Assembly: GCF_030649675.1 (NCBI RefSeq)
Contig: NZ_JAUTDR010000007.1
Location: 124,001-188,000, forward strand
DNA length: 64,000 nucleotides
Reading direction: 5' to 3'
Source: Haliea sp. E1-2-M8
GTDB lineage: Bacteria > Pseudomonadota > Gammaproteobacteria > Pseudomonadales > Halieaceae
The position numbers and the translations under genes are program-made. This document shows positions 56,745-64,000 of the stretch, one piece after another; the stretch's first letter is position 1; every line of letters starts with the position of its first letter. Under the pieces are notes generated by a model that did not search any database, was not told the origin of the DNA, and saw nothing but the letters and a program-made list of their open reading frames with translations.

Positions 56745-57768
56745 ATGAACGTCCTCGTCACTGGCAACGCCGGCTTCATCGGCTTTCACACCGCAAGACG
56801 GCTGCTCGAACGCGGCGACAGCGTGGTGGGCTTCGACTGCGTCAACGACTACTACGACCCCACCCTGAAAGAAGCGCGGCTGCAAGAACTGGAAGCCACC
56901 GCCGCCAAAACCGGCAGCGCCTAGGCCTTTATCCGCGCCAACCTGGCGGACCGCGCCGCGGTGGAAGCCTGCTTTAGCGAGCACCGCTTCGACCGGGTTA
57001 TCCACATTGCCGCCCAGGCCGGCGTGCGCTATTCAGTAGAGAACCCGCACAGCTACGTGGAAAGCAACATCGTCGCCTTCACCAACATCCAGGAAGCCTG
57101 CCGCCATGCGCAGGCACCGCACCTGACCTACGCCAGCACCAGCAGCGGCTACGGCGCCAACACCAAAATGCCCTTTAGCGAAGAAGACAGCGCCAGCCAC
57201 CCACTGCAGTTCTACGCCGCCACCAAGCGCGCCAACGAACTGATGGCCCACAGGTACAGCCACCTGTACCGCCTGCCAACCACCGGCCTGCGCCTCTTTA
57301 CCGCCGACGGCCCCTGGGGCCGGCCAGACATGGCACCGATCCTTTTCGCCCGCGCCATGCTCGCCGGGGAGACAATCCGTTTGTTAGAAGACGGTAAGTA
57401 CACGCGGGACTTCACCTACGTGGACGACATTGTTGAGGGGATGCTGCGTGCATCGGACCAGCCCGTACAGGCAGACCCGAATTGGAGCAGCGAAAATCCT
57501 GGCCAGTCCACCAGCACCGCCCCCCTGGCGCCTGTTCAATATTGGCAATAAAAACCCCGTGACCCTGGAAGCCTACGTGAACGCGCTGGAAGCAGCACTG
57601 GGCGTAACCGCCAAACGGGAACCGCTGCCCCTGCAGCCGGGCGATGTGCCAGATACCTATGCAGACAGCAGTCCGCTGAAGCAGGCGGTGGGGTATCAAC
57701 CGGCAACGCCGGTGGAAGGGGGCGTGGGGCAGTTTGTTGAGTGGTATCGTGGGTATTATGGCCGATAG
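56745..57768 (+). pseudogene. Broken NAD-dependent UDP-sugar (UDP-glucuronate-type) epimerase
   Basis: ATG at 56745 begins [20 protein letters not shown]. An in-frame TAG interrupts at codon 60 (56922-56924), after which the same frame continues ([42 protein letters not shown]). A second lesion is in a run of six C near 57513, where the frame must shift by one to continue as [20 protein letters not shown] to the end at 57768. The family makes UDP-galacturonate or related sugars. As read, it is dead unless the C-run is variable. Confidence 0.88.
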
Positions 57769-57864
57769 CGCGTGGCGATGGCGCAGGGGAGTTTTAGCGG
57801 GTCTGAAGTTAAGTGGGAGTTCTCACTTCTGGCGTCGGTTGGGTTTAGGGGCAAATCCGAAAAG

Positions 57865-59172
57865 ATGAATACATCTGACGCAAAAAAAAGGTTGCCGATC
57901 TTGCGGGGAAACTCTTTCCTCACGGGCAGTGCAGTCTACCTGTTCTCGAATATTCTCAAGGCAGCAATACCTTTCGCCTTGCTGCCCATTCTGACCAGGT
58001 ATCTGAGTCCGGCTGAGTATGGGCAAGTGGCCATGTTCCAAACGCTGATGGGAGCATTGGCCGCGTTTATCGGCTTGAGTATGGCGGGAGCTGCAGGGCG
58101 CAAATTTTACGACAACCAATCTAGCTCAGAAATGCTCGGAGATTTTATAGGCTCTTGTGTCCAGATTCTTCTTGTAACAAGCATTATTGCCTTACTCCTC
58201 GTGTGGGTCTCGCGGGTATCGCTTTCGCAGTGGTTTGGGCTGGAAACGCAATGGCTGCTACTGGCCGTTTTGGTTACCGCAGCCTCGGTCCTCAATCAGC
58301 TGCGACTCGGCCAGTGGCAGGTGCGCAAGCAGGTCAAGCAGTACGGGGCTTTGCAGGTCAGTAGTAGCCTGATAAACGTATTGCTATCCTTGCTATTGGT
58401 GGTGGTATGGCAGCAAGGTGCAGCCGGTCGCATGTCGGCGCAGGTCTGGGCGGCAGGGCTTCTCGCATTGTTGGCGTGGTGGTTTCTTAAACGAGACGGA
58501 TTGTTGCGTTTATGGCTATGGCGACCAGCTTATGTCAAAGAAGCACTCCGTTTTGGCGTGCCACTTATCCCCCACGTTGGCGGTATATTCTTGTTGTCTG
58601 CGGTGGACCGATTTTTCATCAATTCGAGGCTCGGCTTATCGGAAGTCGGCGTGTATATGGTGGCTGTACAGTTTGCTGCCGCGCTAGGTCTAGTGTTCGA
58701 TGCGATTAATAAAGCCTATGTTCCCTGGCTTTTTGAACGGCTAACACGCAATCATCCAGATGAAAAGCAACAGATAGTGCGGTACACATACCTTTGGTAC
58801 CTCGTCATCCTATTCGGCGCGGGTTGTGCGTTCTGGCTCGGGCCATGGATCGTCACTTTCGTAGCGGGAGAGAGCTACTCCAAGGCTGGTGACGTCATCG
58901 GTTGGCTGGCGCTTGGCCAAGTGTTTGGGGGTATGTATCTGATGGTCACCAACTACATCTTCTATTCCAAGCGCACGGGGTTGCTCTCTCTAGCATCCAT
59001 TATATCCGGCTTTGTAAATGTTGGGCTTCTGCTGCTGCTAATTCCTTTGCTGGGTATAAAAGGCGCTGCAATTGCCTTTTGTATGGCCATGGCCTTGCGG
59101 TTTATATTAACGTGGTGGGTTGCCCAAATGCGTCACCCCATGCCCTGGTTTAATTTCGGAACATCGAGCTGA
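57865..59172 (+). CDS. Wzx-like polysaccharide flippase
   Basis: 435 residues from the ATG at 57865 (MNTSDAKKRLPILRG); the frame is open upstream but without membrane features. About 12 hydrophobic segments (AAIPFALLPILTRYLSPAEY, SAVDRFFINSRLGLSEVGVY), as in the oligosaccharide flippase/PST family. It should flip lipid-linked repeat units across the inner membrane. Lies between the broken epimerase and the pse genes. Confidence 0.85.
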   Translation: MNTSDAKKRLPILRGNSFLTGSAVYLFSNILKAAIPFALLPILTRYLSPAEYGQVAMFQTLMGALAAFIGLSMAGAAGRKFYDNQSSSEMLGDFIGSCVQILLVTSIIALLLVWVSRVSLSQWFGLETQWLLLAVLVTAASVLNQLRLGQWQVRKQVKQYGALQVSSSLINVLLSLLLVVVWQQGAAGRMSAQVWAAGLLALLAWWFLKRDGLLRLWLWRPAYVKEALRFGVPLIPHVGGIFLLSAVDRFFINSRLGLSEVGVYMVAVQFAAALGLVFDAINKAYVPWLFERLTRNHPDEKQQIVRYTYLWYLVILFGAGCAFWLGPWIVTFVAGESYSKAGDVIGWLALGQVFGGMYLMVTNYIFYSKRTGLLSLASIISGFVNVGLLLLLIPLLGIKGAAIAFCMAMALRFILTWWVAQMRHPMPWFNFGTSS

Positions 59173-59175
59173 TCT

Positions 59176-60174
59176 ATGCTGAATAACTCCACCATCCTCG
59201 TCACCGGCGGCACCGGCTCCTTCGGCCACAAGTTCATCCCCCTGACGCTGGCAAAATACAACCCGAAGAAAATCATCGTGTTTTCCCGGGACGAAATGAA
59301 GCAGTGGGAAATGGCCAAGCTGTTCCAGGGCGATGACCGCCTGCGCTTCTTCATTGGCGACGTGCGCGACAAGGACCGGCTGTACCGCGCACTGGATGGG
59401 GTGGACTATGTAGTGCATGCCGCCGCAACCAAGATCGTACCCACGGCAGAATACAACCCCTTCGAGTGTGTAAAGACCAATATCAACGGCGCGATGAACC
59501 TGATTGACGCGGCCATCGACAAGGGAGTCAAAGGTGTTGTGGCCCTGTCAACCGACAAGGCCAGCAGCCCCATCAACCTGTACGGCGCCACCAAGCTGGC
59601 CTCCGATAAGCTCTTTGTAGCCGGGAACTCCTATGCCGGTGGTCACAAAACCACGTTTTCCGTTGTCCGTTACGGTAATGTGATGGGCTCCCGGGGCTCG
59701 GTAATTCCCTTCTTCATGTCGATCAAGGACACGGGCGTGCTGCCAATCACCGACCCGCGCATGACCCGCTTCATGATTTCCCTGGAGGAGGGCGTGGAAC
59801 TGGTATGGCATGCCTTTGAAGACATGGTGGGGGGGGAGATCTACGTGAAGAAGATCCCGTCCATGAAAATGACGGATCTGGCCCGGGTAGTGGCGCCGGA
59901 AGCGAAACAGGAGGTGGTCGGCATCCGCCCCGGCGAAAAGCTGCACGAACAGATGATCGGTGCCGAGGATTCCCACTTCGCCTACGAGTACCCCGAACAC
60001 TTCAAAATTCTCCCCACCATCAACGGCTGGGGTACCTGTAAAAACCGCATCAAGGACGGCAAGAAAGTCCCCGAGGGCTTTGTCTATGCCAGTGACACCA
60101 ACAGCGAGTGGATGACAGAGGCAGAGCTGCAGGCCTGGATCGACCGCCACAACAACGAAATCGGCAAGATCTGA
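59176..60174 (+). CDS. pseB: UDP-GlcNAc 4,6-dehydratase (inverting)
   Basis: 332 residues. TGGTGSFGHKF, ALSTDKASSPINLYGATKL and VRYGNVMGSRGSVIPFF are PseB signatures. First step of CMP-pseudaminic acid synthesis: UDP-GlcNAc to the 4-keto-6-deoxy-L-AltNAc product. Starts three bases after the flippase stop. Confidence 0.96.
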   Translation: MLNNSTILVTGGTGSFGHKFIPLTLAKYNPKKIIVFSRDEMKQWEMAKLFQGDDRLRFFIGDVRDKDRLYRALDGVDYVVHAAATKIVPTAEYNPFECVKTNINGAMNLIDAAIDKGVKGVVALSTDKASSPINLYGATKLASDKLFVAGNSYAGGHKTTFSVVRYGNVMGSRGSVIPFFMSIKDTGVLPITDPRMTRFMISLEEGVELVWHAFEDMVGGEIYVKKIPSMKMTDLARVVAPEAKQEVVGIRPGEKLHEQMIGAEDSHFAYEYPEHFKILPTINGWGTCKNRIKDGKKVPEGFVYASDTNSEWMTEAELQAWIDRHNNEIGKI

Positions 60175-60176
60175 GC

Positions 60177-61346
60177 ATGATTCCCTACGGCAGGCAGGAC
60201 ATCAACCAGGCGGATATCGATGCCGTGCTGGAGGTGCTGCAGTCCGATTTCCTCACCCAGGGCCCCAAGGTACCGGAGTTTGAAGCCAAAGTAGCTGGCC
60301 ACGTGGGGGCAAAGCACGCGCTGGCCGTGAACAGTGCCACGTCAGCTTTGCACATTGCCTGCCTGGCCCTGGGGCTGGGTGAGGGTGACTGGCTGTGGAC
60401 CTCGCCGGTCACGTTTGTGGCGTCTGCCAACTGCGGCTTGTATTGCGGCGCCAAAGTGGACTTCGTGGACATTGACCCACGAACCTACAACCTCTGCCCC
60501 AAGGCGCTGGCAACCAAGCTGGAACAGGCGGAAAAGGAAGGCCGGCTACCCAAGGTCGTGGTGGCCGTGCACCTGTGCGGTCAGCCCTGCGACATGGCGG
60601 CTATTCATGAGCTGGGCCAGCGCTATGGCTTTCGCATCATCGAGGACGCCTCCCACACCATAGGCGGCAAGTACAAAGACGAGTTCATCGGCAACAGTCA
60701 CTACAGCGACATCACCGTATTCAGCTTCCACCCGGTAAAAATCGTGACTACCGCAGAAGGTGGCATGGCGCTGACCAACGACGATGCCCTGGCCACCCGG
60801 ATGGACCTGCTGCGCAGCCACGGCATTACTCGGGACCAGAGCCTGATGACCCATGAGCCGGATGGCCCCTGGTATTACCAGCAGGTGGATCTGGGTTTCA
60901 ACTATCGCATGACAGAGCTACAGGCCGCCCTTGGGGTAAGCCAGATGGACCGGCTGGATGCGTTCGTGGCCCGCCGCCATGAACTGGCCCAGCGGTACGA
61001 CCAGCTGCTGACAGGCCTGCCGATTAGCACCCCCTGGCAGCACCCGGACAGCTATTCCGGCATGCATCTGTACGTGATTCGCTTGCAGCTGGACAAGATC
61101 GACAGGACGCATCGACAGGTCTTTGAATGCCTGCGAGAGCAGGGCATAGGTGTCAACCTGCACTATATTCCGGTGCACACCCAGCCCTATTACCAGGCTA
61201 TGGGGTTCTCCGCGGAAGACTTTCCGGAGGCCATGGGTTACTACCGCGAAGCGATCAGCTTGCCGATGTTCCAGGGGCTGACGAATGTACAGCAGGATAA
61301 GGTCATCGAAGCCTTAAAATCGTCCTTGACCGGGAGCAAAACATAA
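60177..61346 (+). CDS. pseC: UDP-4-amino-sugar aminotransferase PseC
   Basis: 389 residues from the ATG at 60177. A DegT/DnrJ/EryC1 PLP enzyme: LAVNSATSALHIACLALGLG, IIEDASHTIGGKY, and FSFHPVKIVTTAEGGMALTN with the PLP-lysine. It transaminates the PseB product. Two bases after pseB. Confidence 0.95.
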   Translation: MIPYGRQDINQADIDAVLEVLQSDFLTQGPKVPEFEAKVAGHVGAKHALAVNSATSALHIACLALGLGEGDWLWTSPVTFVASANCGLYCGAKVDFVDIDPRTYNLCPKALATKLEQAEKEGRLPKVVVAVHLCGQPCDMAAIHELGQRYGFRIIEDASHTIGGKYKDEFIGNSHYSDITVFSFHPVKIVTTAEGGMALTNDDALATRMDLLRSHGITRDQSLMTHEPDGPWYYQQVDLGFNYRMTELQAALGVSQMDRLDAFVARRHELAQRYDQLLTGLPISTPWQHPDSYSGMHLYVIRLQLDKIDRTHRQVFECLREQGIGVNLHYIPVHTQPYYQAMGFSAEDFPEAMGYYREAISLPMFQGLTNVQQDKVIEALKSSLTGSKT

Positions 61347-62051
61347 GTGCGCCGCGTTGCCATCATCCCGGCGCGCGGTGGTAGCAAGCGCATCCCCCGC
61401 AAGAACATCAAAGTGTTCTGCGGCAAACCCATGATCGCCTGGTCTATCGATGCCGCCAGGGCCAGTGGGTGTTTTGACCAAATTGTTGTCTCTACTGACG
61501 ACGCCGAGATCGCCGCTGTAGCCAAAGAGTGGGGAGCAAGCGTCCCATTCACACGCCCCGCGGAGCTCTCCGATGATTACACCGGAACCCTGCCTGTGAT
61601 GCATCACGCAGTGGAGTGGCTGAGCGAGCACGGAGCTCCCGTCGATTATGCGTGTTGCCTGTATGCCACGGCGCCGTTCGTCTCGGCTGAAGATCTGCGG
61701 CTCGGCTGGGAATTGATTCAACAGGCCGACTGCAGCTACGCGTTTGCGGTAACAAGCTATTCGTTTCCAATTCAGCGGGCAATCCGAATCACCGAAACTG
61801 GCCGCGTAGCCATGTTCAGCCCCGAATATTTCAACTCGCGCTCGCAGGACCTGGAAGAGGCCTGGCACGATGCCGGTCAGTTCTATTGGGGCAGCGCCAA
61901 AGCCTGGGAGGAAGAGCGGACTATCTTCGGTGAAGAGTCATTGCCCATCAAACTACCGCGCTACCGAGTGCAGGACATTGACACCCCGGATGACTGGACA
62001 CGCGCCGAATGGCTGTTCCGAGCCATGCAGGCCGAGGCAGAGCAGAAATGA
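61347..62051 (+). CDS. pseF: Pseudaminic acid cytidylyltransferase
   Basis: 234 residues, GTG start directly after the pseC stop. IIPARGGSKRIPRKNIK is the CMP-sugar synthetase CTP-binding motif. It activates pseudaminic acid with CTP. Its stop overlaps the pseG start (ATGA). Confidence 0.94.
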   Translation: MRRVAIIPARGGSKRIPRKNIKVFCGKPMIAWSIDAARASGCFDQIVVSTDDAEIAAVAKEWGASVPFTRPAELSDDYTGTLPVMHHAVEWLSEHGAPVDYACCLYATAPFVSAEDLRLGWELIQQADCSYAFAVTSYSFPIQRAIRITETGRVAMFSPEYFNSRSQDLEEAWHDAGQFYWGSAKAWEEERTIFGEESLPIKLPRYRVQDIDTPDDWTRAEWLFRAMQAEAEQK

Positions 62052-63157
62052 AGGTGGTGTTCCGCGCTGACGCCTCGGTCAAGATTGGCACTGGCCATGT
62101 CATGCGCTGTCTGACTCTGGCCGATAAACTAACCCGGCAGGGGCATATATGTCATTTCATTTGCCGAGAGCATGAAGGCCATCTTGGTGAGCTGATTTCC
62201 GGGAAGGGGTACAAGCTCACAGTGCTGCCATCTGACAGCGGCGGTGAAAAGAAATTGTCCAGCGAAGATAAAAATTCTTACACCAATTGGCTGGGCGCAC
62301 CTTGGCAAATCGACGCACAACAGACACAAGAAGCCATCGAACCGCTGAAAGCGGATTGGCTGGTGGTTGACCACTACGCCCTGGATGCTCGCTGGGAGCA
62401 ACAGGTTGCCAAGGCGGTTGACAGAATCATGGTGATTGACGATCTGGCAGACAGGCGCCATGAGTGCGAACTACTGCTGGATCAAAACCTCGGTCGCACT
62501 ACCTCTGATTACGAAGGACTCGTTCCAAGCGACTGTCCGCGGTTGATCGGACCTGAATACGCGCTATTACGCCCTGAGTTTCCTGAGCTGCGGGATCTTA
62601 GCTTGAAGCGCCGGGAGCACCCGGAGTTGAAGCGCATCCTGATTTCCCTTGGTGGCGTGGACCAATCTAACGTGACCGGTAAGGTTCTCGAAGCAATAGC
62701 GGCAACGGCCCTTCCTGAGGACATCCTACTGGATATCATTATGGGAGCATCGGCGCCTTATTTGGATGAGGTAAGGCGACAGGCCGCCCTGTTGCCGTGC
62801 AAGGCCACGGTGAATGTAAGCGTGAGTGATATGGCCGAGCGGATGTATCTGGCGGACCTGTCCATTGGTGGGGCAGGGGGCACCTCCTGGGAGCGCTGCT
62901 GCCTTGGGCTGCCTTCGGTATTGGTCATACAGGCTGACAACCAGTCCTCGGGAGCCATGGCCTTAGAAGCAGCCGGTGCTGCGATAGCCATTGCGGATCC
63001 CGAGACGGTTCAGGTGGCGTTACCTTCGGCGTTGGCCCAAGTTACCAAGCCAGACTGTCTTCACCGGATGAGCCGTGTGGCTGCTGGTATAACCGATGGG
63101 AAAGGGTCCAATCGCGTCCGCGAATCAATTGTGGCCATGACGGAACAAATGCAGTGA
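62048..63157 (+). CDS. pseG: UDP-sugar hydrolase PseG
   Basis: 369 residues from the ATG at 62048, overlapping pseF. FRADASVKIGTGHVMRCLTL is the PseG N-terminal glycosyltransferase-B-like motif. Removes UDP from the diacetamido-altrose intermediate. Translationally coupled on both sides. Confidence 0.93.
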   Translation: MKVVFRADASVKIGTGHVMRCLTLADKLTRQGHICHFICREHEGHLGELISGKGYKLTVLPSDSGGEKKLSSEDKNSYTNWLGAPWQIDAQQTQEAIEPLKADWLVVDHYALDARWEQQVAKAVDRIMVIDDLADRRHECELLLDQNLGRTTSDYEGLVPSDCPRLIGPEYALLRPEFPELRDLSLKRREHPELKRILISLGGVDQSNVTGKVLEAIAATALPEDILLDIIMGASAPYLDEVRRQAALLPCKATVNVSVSDMAERMYLADLSIGGAGGTSWERCCLGLPSVLVIQADNQSSGAMALEAAGAAIAIADPETVQVALPSALAQVTKPDCLHRMSRVAAGITDGKGSNRVRESIVAMTEQMQ

Positions 63158-63675
63158 TGGAAGACCGGGTGCGCCCTATGAGCCAAGCGGATCTTGAGCA
63201 GGTCTTGGTGTGGCGCAATCACGCTGATGTACGCCGTTATATGTACACGACCCACGAGATCGGGCTGGATGAGCATCGCAAGTGGTTCGGCAGTGCCAAG
63301 AGCAACCCCGATACACACCTCCTGATATTTGAGCGTGATGGGCAAGCCAGCGGCTTTGTGAATATCAGCAGCACGCGGTGCCTTGAAGTGGCTGACTGGG
63401 GGTTTTATGTAGCGCCGGATGCTCCCAAAGGCACTGGCCGGGCGTTGGGAAAGCGGGTCCTGACATACGCATTTGGAGAGCTTGGCCTACACAAAGTCTG
63501 CGGCCAGGCACTGGGCTTCAACGAGCGTTCTATTCAGTTCCACACTGTCTTGGGATTTACTGAAGAGGGACGCCTGCGAGACCAGCATTTTGACGGGCAC
63601 AAATACCATGATGTGGTGTGTTTTGGCCTGCTGGCAAACGAGTGGGAGGCCACGGTTGAGGTGATCGTAGAATGA
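63157..63675 (+). CDS. pseH: GNAT N-acetyltransferase PseH
   Basis: 172 residues from the ATG at 63157 (a GTG at 63154 is possible). GNAT fold: VLVWRNHADVRRYMYT, WGFYVAPDAPKGTGRALGKR. Acetylates the C4 amine of the pseudaminic acid precursor. Its stop overlaps pseI by ATGA. Confidence 0.92.
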   Translation: MEDRVRPMSQADLEQVLVWRNHADVRRYMYTTHEIGLDEHRKWFGSAKSNPDTHLLIFERDGQASGFVNISSTRCLEVADWGFYVAPDAPKGTGRALGKRVLTYAFGELGLHKVCGQALGFNERSIQFHTVLGFTEEGRLRDQHFDGHKYHDVVCFGLLANEWEATVEVIVE

Positions 63676-64000
63676 GTGAACCAAAGATTACAATCGCCGG
63701 CCGTGAAATATCCTGCAACCAGCCGCCCTACATCATCGCCGAGCTCTCAGCCAACCATAACGGCAAGCTGGAAATCGCGTTAAAGATCATTGAGGAGGCT
63801 GCCAAAGCGGGCGCCGATGCGGTAAAGCTTCAGACCTATCGTCCGGATACCATCACCCTCGATTCAGATGCGGATGAGTTCAAGATCAAGGGCGGTCTCT
63901 GGGATGGCCGTACGCTTTACGAGCTGTACCAGGAAGCCCATATGCCCTGGGAATGGCACAAGCCCCTGTTCGAGCACGCCAAGAAAGTTGGCATCACCAT
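63672..64000 (+). CDS. pseI: Pseudaminic acid synthase, 3' end outside window
   Basis: The first 109 residues of an NeuB-family synthase: YIIAELSANHNGKLEIALKI and AGADAVKLQTYRPDTITLDS are PseI signatures. It condenses the 2,4-diacetamido sugar with phosphoenolpyruvate. The gene continues beyond base 64000. Confidence 0.95.
   Translation, partial: MSEPKITIAGREISCNQPPYIIAELSANHNGKLEIALKIIEEAAKAGADAVKLQTYRPDTITLDSDADEFKIKGGLWDGRTLYELYQEAHMPWEWHKPLFEHAKKVGIT

Noticed and set aside
56961-57551. Separate epimerase gene starting at an internal ATG
   Set aside because: The same frame continues upstream across a single TAG to a proper NAD-binding N-terminus at 56745, so it is one broken gene.

Overview
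The window is GC-rich, densely coded chromosomal DNA from an aerobic, probably marine, gammaproteobacterium. TonB receptor, BCCT transporter, RNase T, Rnk, OpgGH and lone DnaE2 would fit a Cellvibrionales/Halieaceae-like organism; this placement is inferred from gene content only.

Layout. 0-9 kb: two TPR-sulfotransferases (the first cut by the window edge), a serine hydrolase, an MFS transporter, a periplasmic TPR protein and a large TonB-dependent receptor with its own terminator. 9.4-28.8 kb: ordinary housekeeping and metabolism. This includes a BetT-type transporter, an SDR, a histone-deacetylase-like amidohydrolase, rnk, nifJ (pyruvate:ferredoxin oxidoreductase) overlapping a dihydroorotate-dehydrogenase-like gene, rnt-pyrC, argG, a P450 that has lost an internal block, an exported amidohydrolase, and a lone dnaE2 under an almost ideal LexA box.

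28.8-38.4 kb is accessory DNA made of short genes and gene remnants. It holds a broken protease-like gene, two damaged cupins, an unusual UppS homologue, a truncated GGCT-like gene, and a guanidine-II (mini-ykkC) riboswitch directly upstream of a Gdx/SugE exporter. A VIT-type transporter follows, with a possible Shine-Dalgarno-masking RNA switch, then DUF302, an orphan antitoxin, a BON-MscS channel, a stand-alone CheB and a Crp-like regulator. Stem-loops resembling integron attC sites follow some of these genes.

38.5-42.2 kb is opgGH (osmoregulated periplasmic glucans). 42.7-52.9 kb mixes a sulfur module (rhodanese, MBL-rhodanese fusion, two YeeE/YedE half-transporters), a BASS/ACR3-like carrier, a CadC-like regulator with TPRs, a beta-propeller protein and a second Crp-like regulator. 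The sulfur operon abuts a dehydrogenase gene reduced to its first ~90 codons.

53-64 kb begins with a chain of hairpins, a bidirectional terminator and what looks like the 3' end of a tmRNA gene (a possible island attachment site). Next come duplicated MarR-type EPS regulators flanking a broken Rpn-family gene, then a surface-polysaccharide locus: galE, a broken epimerase, a Wzx-like flippase and pseB-C-F-G-H-I, which makes CMP-pseudaminic acid. pseI runs off the end.

The most distinctive points are the guanidine-II riboswitch-gdx unit, the possible SD switch before the VIT gene, the repeated pattern of internally deleted genes, and the tmRNA-like junction next to the polysaccharide locus. 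I saw no CRISPR array, rRNA, intact tRNA or intact insertion sequence.
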